Assembly: GCA_036877525.1 (NCBI GenBank)
Contig: JAZGTH010000035.1
Span: 1,850,501-1,914,500 of the forward strand
DNA: 64,000 nt
From: Chromobotia macracanthus
Taxonomy: Eukaryota; Chordata; Actinopteri; Cypriniformes; Botiidae
Direction of reading: 5' to 3'
Position 1 is the stretch's first letter. The number at the start of each line of letters is the position of its first letter. Below the pieces are notes generated by a model. The model was not told the DNA's origin. It saw only the letters and a list, made by a program, of their open reading frames with translations, and did no database searches. Below are positions 1 through 12,300 of this stretch, in pieces. Position numbers and translations under genes: made by a program.

Positions 1-1273
1 CTTAGTGTCTGTCTGAGTGTATTTCCACCCTCACATGGTAGGGAAAGCGCAACAGATGTCCCTCACCCTGCGTCCCCTCCCACGTCCAACAAACAAACAC
101 ACATACACACATATCCCCCTAATCCCTGCTGAGCTTCTGTTTTCACAGACACGCTCGACTCTAGATGCATACACGCTCACACACACACTTTCACCTGTGC
201 TTAATGTTTACTGTTACTTTGCAGGTACAGAAACAAAACATTTTGCATTAGAAGCATTGTGATGATGGCAAACCCTGCAGAGGAAACCACGTCAAATGAG
301 TTAAGAGCCACAAAACAGTGGATGGGAAAGTCCAAAAAAACATGGAAGGAGGCAGAAAGATGCGTCCGAGGTGAGGAGAGAGCATTCTAAAAGGAGTTAT
401 GTAAGCCTATTAGACTAAGTGAGATATATCCACACTGCACGTGAGTTTGGCAAGAGCAGTTCAAAGAAACAACCTGCTCACTTCAATGCCCAGGGAAATC
501 TCTGGTGGGGGGAGTTGAGGGGGGAGCGGATAAAAGGGGCAGCAAAAAAAGGCAAAGATGTCATTCAAGATTTTCTAATAATAAACTTGCTACCTTACCC
601 ATAATCAGCTCAGGGCTGGACTCTCTTCTCCTGCACATCTTCCCTTGCTCTTCATTTGGTTCAACATGCTTTATTTAGAAATGCACACATCTTTATCTAT
701 AGCGACTTATTCATAGCTACTGCGTGTCTTCTCTGGGAATCCAGTCTATAGCTTTGGCAGTGTTACTGTCATGCTCTTCCACTTTAGCTAAAGAAACACT
801 GTACATCTGTACATTTGCTTCCTTCTTGTGTTTGTTTATATAAAAAGAAGCAGCAATGCTTTTGTGGTAGCAGAAGCTGTTACAAAACAGTCCACCTGTG
901 GCTCTATCAGCAGAGCTGTCTATTTAACCTTGCTTGAAGGCTGATGTGTGTGTATGTGATCCAACGCAGGTGAGAGAGATTTTAGCTTTGGATGAATTTT
1001 TCTTGTATGTATTATAGGAAAGGCATACACATACAATACATCTGACATTGACTATTAATATATACTGTCTCTCTCCTCCTCATTTCTCACCAGTGAGTCG
1101 CTCTACTCATACGTCTTTGTGTTGACTCACCAGGCCTCTAAGAGACATCCCGTCTACTCTGACATATTTATTATGCTGTTATTTAAAATCACCTCCTACA
1201 CTTGTAATCAAATCCCAGTGCCTTTCAAATTACATTCATTCAGTTCATAGAAATAGAATCCTGTAAATTTTCT

Positions 1274-1275
<2 letters not shown>

Positions 1276-1332
<57 letters not shown>
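1276..1332. repeat. Compound (TC)n(AC)n microsatellite
   Basis: An uninterrupted run of TC dinucleotides is followed directly by AC dinucleotides. It is an ordinary fish microsatellite in intergenic DNA. Confidence 0.95.
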
Positions 1333-1339
<7 letters not shown>

Positions 1340-4300
1340 TTTACACATTTCTCTGTCTACCTCTCAGTCATTTACTGCATGCATTGTTTGGAGTAATTGC
1401 AAAAGCATATGCTTGTTCCTGTGTGTATTTTTTAGCATTATGTGTGGCAATATGAAGTCCAGGTAAGGCTTTATTATGATCTTTATCTAATAAAGTTTGT
1501 AAGAGCAGCACAATGTGTATTGTATCAAAGCAACTTTACAGAATATTTTGTTACAAAATAAAGAAAAAGGATAATATTTTAATTACAATGATATTGTAAT
1601 TAACCATCATTTATTATCATTTGATAATTCAATTTTTTCCCTACTGAACTAAAGGCTACTGGGGCAGGCAGCAAAAAATACCTGCAGTCATTCTGACATA
1701 TTCATTTATGTCTATAAAACAGTCTACATGACTACATGACTAATAATTAGGTGTTTAAAATAATGTCAATATCCCCCCCTGAGCAAACCAGGGAAACTGT
1801 GGCACGGAAACAAAATTCCAAAAGATGAAGTGATGACAAGAAATAAACAATAATACACCAATGTTTAATAAAGTTACATTTTAGGTATTAGGTAATGGAT
1901 TTTAGGTCATTGCATACCACTAAATGCTGACAAAATACCTTTTACCAGATCGACAGTCTTTAAATGTACAGTCATGCTCTTTCAGGGTGTTGAAATTTTA
2001 CATTCAGGTTTGTATACTTGTATACCACCTTCCCCTCTCCTACCTACTGATGACTTACAACAGCAAGTACCAATAGTAGGTTCATACCTGTGATACACAA
2101 AGGCCTGCTGGCTATTGTTGAAAAAAGATCTTCAGTATGTCCCACCCCAAATTTCTAATTCAACAGAAAAACATGCTTGTCAAGCCATTTCATGTGGTTT
2201 TTAATACAGAATGTGCAGACACAGGAGTGTGCTCACATTTTACAAACACAGCTTAGAGAGCTAAGCGTTTTAAATAAACAAGTTTTACACATTTTGATCT
2301 TGAGTTTGGAAGCAATAACTGTTGCATAATAAACCAAACATTTGCCCTCTGTCTCTCTCTTCCTCTCTCCCTGTATCAGCACTGTATTTTGTGTTTCCAA
2401 ATCCCTTTATAGCATTTAGCCTATTTTTCACTTATTTCTCTATATTGCCGCTGTCTTACTGCCTGTCTTTTATCCTTGGGGACAAAGGACTGTCTACCAG
2501 CAATGACGCACATGAGATTTTGTGCAGAAACACACATGAGCATGCATGTGAAGACATACAAGGAAAACAACAGTGTTTCTCACTAATTAACGCTGACTTT
2601 GGGGCTCCAGGTAAAGGACTTCAGCTCATTTCACAGCAGCAGGTGTGAACAAGCTCACGCTGATTAATGTTGCAATAACGCTACTGTATGCTATGACTCA
2701 AATACCAGAGAATGTGAATCATTGTCTTTTAAATAAGGTTTGAGAGCTTTACTAATGATTGCCTCCTCACATTCTCCTCCGATTGTAAGGGCTGACATAT
2801 CTCTGAATCACATGTGTATTACACTGGATCTTGCGATAGGCTACTTAGAAATGATGTAAAAGTTGATCCCTGTGATAATGTCACATGCACTGAGACCTTT
2901 AAGCCATGTGAGTGTTTGGTATTACTATTATTTGCCTCATTTTTGCCCTTTCTTACATTGCTTAATTTAAAGGAAACTTAGCTCATTGGTTGATGTATAA
3001 TTTGTTTCCCATCAATAGGGTCCTGAAGGTCTTTTGATTTATATTTTTGAAAATAATTTTTAAGTAAACAGCATGACTGATGTCCTGACCAAGATGGTCA
3101 ATAGTACCTAAAAACAGCTATCTGTTAGGTTCCCATTCCTATTCCCATTCATTGAAACGGTGGTTGCTTGGATGGTGCAGCACACCACAGAGATTTGACC
3201 ACGGCCAAGAACTAAAGCTCCTGCTTAAGCTGGGTAAGAACTGACTGCTTACACAAGAAGAGATACCTGGCTGATGTGTAAAAGTCATGGAAAGTAGAGA
3301 TTTAAAGTTCAGTACATTTGCAAACCTGTTTGCCCATTCATGGACATTGCAATGTCAGCCAATCAGATTAACACAAAGAATGCTTTAATAACAGTAACAG
3401 TAACAGGGAGGGGCTAACTAAACTATGCCCAATAGCTTAACTGCAGCCCCTAATCTTGGTCCTGAGCTGTCTAGGACTTTTTTGTGGATTAGGGCTTCAC
3501 CATATTAGTCACAGAACCTACTAATCCTATCTTTGTTACTTATTGGCCATACACTGTCCTAAATTCAACATTCAACTCTAATTAGTAATCAGTCTAAACA
3601 GTAATCAGGTATTTTGACATCAACTAACTATAATTACCAAATATTACCATTGTGGCATCCACAACACAAAGTTTTTCTATTGTGAGAATTTGGGAAATGA
3701 CTACAAGGGAACATCAATTATATTGTCAGCATAGACTGAAACCTACTGCACACGTCAAGGTATTGACAAATAGAGGGTGTATTGCCTGTCATTTAGCTCA
3801 TAGGTCATTGATTGACACAGTGGAGATGATTTAGTTACAGGAAATGACCTGTTTGCCTTATCAACTTTGAATTGTGATCTGTTACCCAAACTGGCATTCT
3901 GCAACATAACATTCCTTTATCCCAGCATGCACTTCTTTTTGAGTGTTTGTTTGTGCGAGTATGTTGTGTTTTCATAAAATTTATTTATTCAGTTCTGTGG
4001 ACCGAGGCTCCATATAGTCAGTACTGTTGTTTTTAGAAAGGACTTCTTTGATGGTGTTCTTTGACGTACAAGCTCACGAGGTGGGCATGTAGCTGCCAAA
4101 ACCAACAGATAGTGGGAAAACAAAGTTAATTATCAGTCAAAGAAGAATAGGTCCTCTATTTTCTCTACCCTCACCTCCTATCTCTCAATTCCCCACAATA
4201 GAGGTTTTAAGTCAGAAAAGCATTATAACAAAAGACTAGTCTCACATTAGTCAGACATTTGCACATGTGCAAAAATTCTGGTTTAGTTTGTAGTTTATTC

Positions 4301-5519
4301 AGGCCAATTTAATTTAGACAGGAAAAGTGAAGACACTTTTTTGTGTTACATTAGTTAATCAGATGTGAGCTGCTGATTTCAAACAGCTCTTGTCATTTTT
4401 GATTGGACAGTTATTCTAGTAGCCTACTAGCTATAATAAAATAATGATAACAGAAAGTAAATTAAATCTAGTATTTTGACGTCAGTCTAGCTAATATAAG
4501 AAAGGATTGTGCAATTTAGTGGATGTCATATTTCAGTTTGACTGTGTATGGTTGGCAGTAATGATTGCTTTTGTGGTATTTCCTAGTTGCAAATTTAGGT
4601 AAGTTGAGAAAATTTCCATTTCAAACCCTGATTTCAGATAATACTCTTTTCACCCCCTCATAATTCAATCGTGCAAAATGTAAAACATTTATTATAATGC
4701 CACGTAGACAGTGATAATAAAAGGTAATGATATTTTGCCACTCCCAGTGTAGAACGTTTTGGTATGAAAAGACTTTAAACATTCATGCCTTTTATTATAG
4801 CTTTGTCAGCGCTGTTAGACTAACTGCCGAAAATCCCAGTGTAATTTGTCAAGCTGTGGTGACATATGACGTACAAAAACAGGAATTTGAAAACAATGGG
4901 GCGGCAAGCCAGAAAACTGCTTTGAAAAGCAGATGTGGTGGCATTAGGTTTACAAACAATAGCATTTGTTACAAACAATAGCATTTGTATGCTATGCATG
5001 TTTATTACGCAGTTATTAAAAACAGTCGTTCATTCTTTTATGTTATAAAGTGATGGTGAAGAGGGCGTAGTTTGAACATCACATGGCAATGTGACTAAGA
5101 CAGCATGATTATTCTATGGGTTTGTGTAAATAGTCATTGTTTATGATGCCAGCATAAGGCAAGCTGTTTGCAAAATGGTATAGAGGGCCTCTGGATAAAC
5201 ACCAGGGCAGAACTACAACAGCAACACTTCTTTCAAAATCTTGTAAGCTATTGAGACTTTAACCACTAAACAGCTTTTGTTGCAGACTCTTTTAGATTTG
5301 GTTCGTGCATCCACACATCCTCTCAGGCCATAATTTTCACAAAGGCATCACAGGTAACCTGCCAGGAGAGTATTATAACTGGCCATGCCATTAGCTTATC
5401 TGGACTGTTCAAGAGACATTTGTATGTTTGTATGTGACCAAGGAGATTATGAATGCAGGTTTTCCAAAATGTAAATATGCAGCACAGTTTAAAATTAATC
5501 TTTTCGTCTTAGACACACA

Positions 5520-5690
5520 CACACAACCCTGATTCAAAAAAAGGTTGGGATGCTGTGTAAAATGTAAATAAAAACAGAATGCAATGATTTGCAAATCTCA
5601 TATACCCATATTTTATTCACACTAGAACATATACAACATATCAAATGTTGAGCGAGCCATTTTACTATTTCATGCAAAATATTAGTGTAA
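5520..5690. mobile_element. DNA-transposon (MITE-like) fragment
   Basis: The segment starts with an 'acaaccctgattcaaaaaaagg ttggga'-type end and continues through 'aatgcaatgatttgcaaatc' and 'cccatattttattcac'. I recognise this text as a highly repeated non-autonomous element of teleost genomes. The superfamily is uncertain and only one end is clear. No transposase reading frame remains. Confidence 0.5.
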
Positions 5691-8277
5691 AATTACAACC
5701 TCAATTAATAAACTCAAATGAATAAACTCAAGTAATTATTTACAATTCCAAAACACATGCATCATTTCTGCATTTTTCCTCTTATTAAAGCCTAACCTTG
5801 GAATTGTTAATATAACTGCTGTGATTTCCTGCTGGATTAAGTCACTCTCTCAAAGAGTTCACAGCTGTGTGCAGGTGCTTCCATGAAACAGGTTGCGTAA
5901 CAAACAGGGTCATATCCAAGTCAAATTACATTCAAAGCAGAGAGATATGCATCAGGTTGGGTTAAAGTCATCTGCAAAACAAACTGAATGCTGTATAATA
6001 TCCAGGCCAGCAGATCTTGACTCAAGAAGCTGTGCGTTGGTACTGTGGTACTGTGCGTTGAGCATTGGTACTATGCTTATAGTCATGTGAAGGTATCTGA
6101 TATTTGAGTCAGCTGGTTTCTTCACATTGAGTTAGCATTACTCCAGCTGAGCAACAATTAACCGGCAGTGTGGGAAGGTCTGGTGTTTTACCTCTCATCC
6201 TCTGTGAAGAACTTACCATGTTGATTTCTCACCCCACCCCTCTCAATATTTTCCCCCTTTTTTCCCATTTTCTAGTGTTTTGTTTTATAGTTTCTAGTAT
6301 TTTGGTATGCTTTCTGGTCTTGGGTTTGCATTGTTTATTTCTGTTGTTGATGGCAATATATTTCCAATTTTAATTCCAGTATGACTAGAAAACTTTTTGA
6401 CACAAAGCGTAAACGATTTTGTGTTATATAGTGTGCATGCGTGGCCAGAGATGTTTGTGTGTGATGTTTGTGTCACCACCAACACTAAGAAACTCATTTA
6501 ATACACAACTTTCACAGTTGTGTGCGTAGGCGACACATCCTGTATTTCTGAAAGGTCGGTCACTTGTGAGGGAGACCCCTTGCTAATGTCACGGTGCGAA
6601 AATACAATATTGCGGTTTCTTTTCAGAGACATGAAGACAAAAAGGATGTCCCCACATTTCCTCTTGTTTGAAGGAAGAAATTTAGGTGGTTTCCACAATT
6701 GACCAGACAGCAAATCAAGTTACAAATTCAGATTCATGCCAGAGATGAGATGGTGTTCTTATTCCCTGCTGAAGAACACAGATTACACTGTGACTACAAA
6801 CAAAAAAGAGAATTCTTTCCAAATCCATGTCAACCATTACCAAAAGCCAAAAGAGGCATATGAGAGTTTTAGCAGTGTGCTGTCCTTCATCTGTCCTTAT
6901 GTTTTATTAGAAGCATGTTTGATTTATGGAGCTGGGTTAAATGAACCATTAATCTGAAACATTTTTTGGAACAGTAACTTAAACAGTAATTTCAACAACT
7001 TCAACAGTAATTTAAAACCTTGGCCTGCTGATGATGAAGGTCACACACCATATGTTTCATTATACATGATTTTAAGACAGATAAGTATTGGGTTTATGAC
7101 TATGTTGATGCAACCTGTTAACTATGTGATGCATTGCTGACATCATATTAGCTTCCTGCGTTGGTTTTAGTGTTGACACACCAATTACCAGTTGATCTTT
7201 ATCTACATGAGCCATTTTGAATGGCTTCATTTCTCTGCAAGCTTGCCTCAGGCATAAATCTATGTATGGGTGTGTGTGCATGAATGAGATTGTGTATCCA
7301 GTGGGAGAGGTTTACAAGCAAAAGCCCATTTTAGAAACCACATTTTTGTGTGGACATGTACGATCTGTAGAAAATGCTAATGCTAATGCAGTATATGCTC
7401 TCTGTGGACGTTTGGCATTGTCATATAGCCTGCTGCTGTGCATACAAATAAATGATACCCCAATGAACAGGAGAGCTCACAAATTTGACTTTGAGGAGAC
7501 TTAAATCTTGCAAGGATATAATCTGTTTATGACAACTGCAGATGTAAATGTACCTGTAGATCTATATTTGCATTTACTTTCTTGAAATTATTGAAGAGCA
7601 TTTGCAAATGTCTGCAAATAGTATGCAAATAAACACATATATTATGAGTGAGGTAAGGGCACATAATGTACTCTACACTAGTAGACTGACAAAATGCATT
7701 ATTTCTGAAAATATACATTAATTATATTTTTTCATATTTTCAGTCCTTCTGGACATAATTAGATGCATACTCTTTATAACATTGCTTGTTTTGTCAATGC
7801 TAAATAAATTTTAATAATAATTTAAATCGTGTGTCTACTTGTGTGTTTGTGTGCATGTGTCCCTAACCTCAGTTTCTGTTGGAGGATTGTCTGTCACTGA
7901 AATAAATAGGTCTATACTGCAAAACACTATAGATTAAAGCATCTAAAACATGATCTATTTATTTGGAAAATATAAATTAAGAATTACATTATATTGAGCT
8001 TAATATTGATCATCTGCTTACATGTAGGAGATGGAAAATGAATAAAAACATTAAAATAATGTAAAAAATAAATTGTAAAAAATAAAATGCTCGTGTGCGT
8101 TCACAAATCATAAGTGACTTCATCTCTCCAGTATGCATGCCTTTTTCACAGACGTGCAAGTTGTTCGGCAGAGTATATGAGTGACTGTGCATTCCTTCCA
8201 GCAGGTGGCGCCCACATGAGCTTCTCTCTTCCACGACACCAACAGCTTGACAGCGGCGACACATCTACGGGCACTGG

Positions 8278-8422
8278 CGTCATCGTCTTCATCTCTAAGC
8301 AACCCCTCCATCAGCACTTACGTCATCACACGACGAACCCGCACAGTTGCTCGGCAACTTCTGCCTTGTGAGCTGGCCCAACCTCACGTTCCGCTCCGAG
8401 CTCTGACGCGGGTATGACGTAA
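8278..8422 (+). promoter_or_regulatory. Cluster of cAMP response elements in the SIK1 promoter
   Basis: Two 8-bp CRE variants are present: TTACGTCA at 8318-8325 and TGACGTAA at 8415-8422. Two half sites (CGTCA 8278-8282, TGACG 8404-8408) lie within the same 145 bp. The region is relatively GC- and CpG-rich compared with the flanks and sits about 200-350 bp upstream of the predicted SIK1 start. Mammalian SIK1 is a known CREB target, induced by cAMP, which fits this arrangement. Binding itself is inferred. Confidence 0.7.
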
Positions 8423-8604
8423 ATGAGGCGGGTATCAATTTGTTATGGCAGGAGTCAGAGGAGGCGGAGTTCCCTCATCACACGATTGAACCTGTAGCAT
8501 TTCTCTGCATAGCAGCGCAGTTGTTCATTAGAGCTGGGGCTCAGGTGAACGGAGCGAAACCTTGTAAATAGTCACAGCTCCCTCTTTAAAAGTGTGTAGC
8601 GTTG

Positions 8605-8612
8605 TATATAAA
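8605..8612 (+). promoter_or_regulatory. TATA box of SIK1
   Basis: TATATAAA lies downstream of the CRE cluster and about 30 bp upstream of a plausible transcription start near 8635-8640. It also lies upstream of a clean 5' splice donor (AAG|GTAAGA at 8748/8749), which would end the non-coding first exon. Confidence 0.55.
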
Positions 8613-8634
8613 ACATATTATTAAGACAGATGCT

Positions 8635-8748
8635 GACTAATTTGAACGAAATACACTTTCTTCTCCATAAGATGTGCATAAGGAATGACTTGTAAATTTC
8701 AAAACCATTTCTACTGTGGAAGCAGGTAGAATTTATTCGTGTGTTAAG
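8635..8748 (+). other. SIK1: Predicted 5' untranslated exon 1 of SIK1
   Basis: The 3' boundary is a consensus donor GTAAGAAT at 8749. The partner acceptor is TTTTACTGCAG ending at 9243, so exon 2 carries 65 nt of leader (9244-9308) before the ATG. The 5' boundary is only inferred from the TATA box. An upstream ATG at 8630 opens a 21-codon frame ending at 8695; whether it is transcribed depends on the exact start site. Confidence 0.5.
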
Positions 8749-9308
8749 GTAAGAATGATTTTTTTTTATTTTTTAGATATCAATACCTGTATAAGTTAAT
8801 ATTAAGACATTTTCAGTCAATAGATATGTAAGTTGTGTATTTGAGTTTTACTTCATTCTTACAGAATTTCAAGGACATTTAGGGACATTTAATTTTTTGC
8901 TGTATGTTTAGTCTGATGTTAAGAATGATTGTTTTGTTTGATAAGGGTAGATGCAATTAACTTTAATTCTGTTTTTATTTTTAAGACAGCTAAACAAATG
9001 TTATATATCTGTACATTTTTTAGACCAAATGTTCGGTTTAAATGTATTCAAAGGTTTGATTTTGTAGCGGTCTGTTGTGGCTCATTTGTAATAGTTGTAA
9101 TGGGGTTTGGATGTGTAAGAATGATGATTGTAGTAATAATGGCTTAACCAGTTCCTAATATTATTGGTAATAAATATTATAACTGTGGAAATAATCAAAT
9201 CTGTCCGTATTTGTAACCTTGCATTATTTCTATTTTACTGCAGACTACTAAAACTTCAAGTTATTCTTCGACACCTCGCTCCACCTAGACACACACAGAT
9301 CCAGAATC

Positions 9309-12300
9309 ATGGTGATTATGACGGACAGCAGCACGGGCTCTCAGTCCAGTCCCGCCGGGGCCAGGCCTCTGCAGGTCGGCTTTTATGAAATCATCAAAAC
9401 ACTCGGCAAAGGAAACTTTGCTGTGGTAAAACTGGCCAGACACAAAGTGACAAAAACACAGGTGAGTCTCCTACATATGCACATTTTCAATAAGTTTTAT
9501 TTTCACTTCTATATGTTATTTTTGTTTTCTTTCAAATCGTTAAAACCCAGTTTGTTTGCATAAATGTGATGCATGCATTTTCATGCAGGTTGCAATTAAG
9601 ATAATTGATAAAACAAGACTGAACTCAGACAACTTGGAGAAGATCTACAGGGAGGTTCAGATTATGAAACTGCTCAATCATCCTCACATCATAAAGCTAT
9701 ATCAGGTAAGTTATAGTGTGCAGTGTGTGATGAAATTCCTGGATTACCGTCAGTTGAATGAAAAGAATTGTGTATTTTAGCATGCAGTGATATTGGGAAA
9801 GTGTGGTCTGAGACTGTGAGTGTGTACGTGTTGGTTGATGGTGGCTGAGTGTGTAAGTGTTGGTTTGATGGTGTGTAAGTGTTTAAGGGTTGGTCTGATG
9901 GTGGCTGAGTGTGTAAGTGTTGGTTTGATGGTGTTGTTTAAGTTTCTGTGGTGGCTGGTGTTGTTGTTTTGGGTGTTTAGGTTGTCTGATGGTGGCTGAG
10001 TGTGTAAGTGTTGGTTTGATGGTGTGTAAGTGTTTAAGGGTTGGTCTGATGGTGGCTGAGTGTGTAAGTGTTGGTTTGATGGTGTGTAAGTGTTTAGGGG
10101 TTGGTCTGATGGTGGTGTTTGTCTGATGGTGGCTGAGCGTGTAAACGTTGGTTTGATTGTGTGTGTGTGCTGATCCGATGTTGAGTGAGTGTAAGGGTTG
10201 GTCTGACAATGTTTGAGTACAGAAGTGTTAGATCCGCTCCTCTCTGGGAGTACATCTGGATAGCATGTGATGTATAAATAGATCCATTTGCATCCAGCTT
10301 TTGCATAGCAACTCACTTCCCCACAGTACATTGTAAAAATGTTTTAACAGTGTTTTGACCTACAAATGTGCCCAATGTCGTAACGTGGTAACATAACATA
10401 AACTCTACCTAAACTGGTTTTGTTTGTTAAAAATCTATCATTTAATGACTGTTTCAACATTAGGTTACAAAACTATGGCACTTTTGTATTTGCAATTCGA
10501 TTGCCTTTCTAAACTGTTTGAAGTGATTTGTCAGCTTTCAGATTCCATTATTTGCAATATTATATTGGACTATCTATGTTATCCTGTGTTGCCAAAACTT
10601 ATGCATTTGTCTCGGGCACAAGAAGAAATCAAGTGCAATGTGTCTAAAGAGTCACGTGAAGCTTTCTGTCTGTAAGGAGGAAATATCTCTAAGAACTACA
10701 ATCTGATTTGATCCCTGGACTTGTTTTGACTCTGTAGTTTGGCACACACACATGCAAACAATGGCAGGCAAATACAGGCTGCTAATACGTCATTACATTC
10801 TCTCATAGCTTGTACAGTTTAAATTTGTTTTGCTCAGGATTACCATGTTGTGGATTTTACTGGAGAGGTTGTGAAAATATGCCTAGAAACTAAAACGTCT
10901 GGAAAAAAGATCACAGCTTTGGGTCTCACCTTTTTTGTGAGAAGTTTTGGGAACTGTGGCATTTTTTGTAGTGTGATATGAGCTGGATATACTGATCATT
11001 CAGTATTGTTTTTTATATTAATATAAAATATGGTTTTATATGATACATGACCCAATAACCACAATGTTGGCAACAATCCACCTTTCATTTTAAAAAGTTT
11101 GGCCTGTTTTTTCAGCTCATTTTGATTCCGTTTGGCATCAGATTATTGTAAATGCACTTAGTGAACATTTTTTGCTGGTTCTGACTTTGGACTGTGCTAG
11201 TTTGAGGGTTTACCATTTTTTAAAAATCCTGCTTTCTGCATCAGATTATCTTTTCCTTTCATAACTGAAGTGAAAGTCCCTCACCCTTTTTATTAAAGGA
11301 GGAAATAAAAATGTAAAGCTAGTGACCCATGGCCCCTCATCATAAACTATTTATGTTCTTTTGCACCTTTTACAAACAGTCCTTTTATTTCCAATAAAAT
11401 TTTAATCCACTTTAGAGGTATTTTTCCTAAATACACTTCTCTTTAAAACTATCAGTTGTGCTCTTCACTCCTCATTCTCTGTGGTAGGGGAAGTGTCTCT
11501 GGTGGCTCTACAAACCGGGGTTTCTAAGGAAGCTGTGATCATTGGCACCTCTGGGTTGTGACTAAAGGCTGAACTTTTTGAACGTTGAGCTTATTGAGCG
11601 ATAAAGGCTGTTTTCTTGCTGTTGCCCAGTTTCTCTGCTTGACTATGTGTGTTATTACACGTTACACAGTTGACCTGAAGTATTGAGTGTCTGAGACTGT
11701 GTGTGCAGACAATTACAAAGGTTTCCCCAGAAAAAGAGATCTGAGAAAAGAGGGCAGCACATAACCTGTTGTGCAACACTTTCTGTTGGCAACACGCACA
11801 CGTTTAGTATTTCTCCCTCAGGCCTGTCCTGGGAAGTTATATGACATTCCCGAAAAGGGTGAGGACGTCACACAGTTTTTTTACACTGTTAATTGTTAAA
11901 TTATAATTGCTTTTGTGTCTTTGTACTCAAGCTGAGCCTTATGAGTGCTCCTCATAGTTGAAAACAGGTTATTACAGATAAAGTTTCATAAATCTGTCAT
12001 TATGCGGCAGTGATGGGTCAGACATGTGTGTGTGTGCTCTACTAAAAATAAAGGTCATTCAGGAAATGCTTGTCTCCTCTCTTATGCAATGGTGTATATC
12101 ATTGGAAACCAACCTGTCATATGTGAATGACAAAGGAAATTTGGTTAGAAACAGAAGTAAAGCTGAGATACTTTTCTATTGCTATTGACGCAAAACATTT
12201 CCATGAGTGTGTTTTTAAAATGTTTTTACGTCTTTAGGTTAACATTCACAGTATGTAAATGAAAAAGAGAATGTGCTTTTTCAGGTTTCACCTTTTCAAT

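Larger units (their letters stand above)
1..8270. other. Gene-poor 5' flank of SIK1
   Basis: I see no recognisable gene in this stretch. Open frames are short (at most about 108 codons), rich in Ser, His, Thr and Cys, and lack splice context or family motifs. It contains a CT/CA microsatellite at 1276-1332, a 19-20 bp direct duplication at 4952-4988 (acaaacaatagcatttgt twice) and a transposon-like segment at 5520-5690. Distal SIK1 enhancers could lie here, but nothing in the sequence proves it. Confidence 0.6.

Noticed and set aside
2322..2648. 108-codon plus-strand frame near the left end
   Set aside because: The composition is Ser/Leu/Phe low-complexity text from pyrimidine-rich DNA, with no motif and no promoter or splice support.
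9777..10331. 184-codon minus-strand frame rich in Thr, His, Pro and Gln
   Set aside because: It is produced by the tandem minisatellite in a SIK1 intron. It has no domain and no start or splice context.
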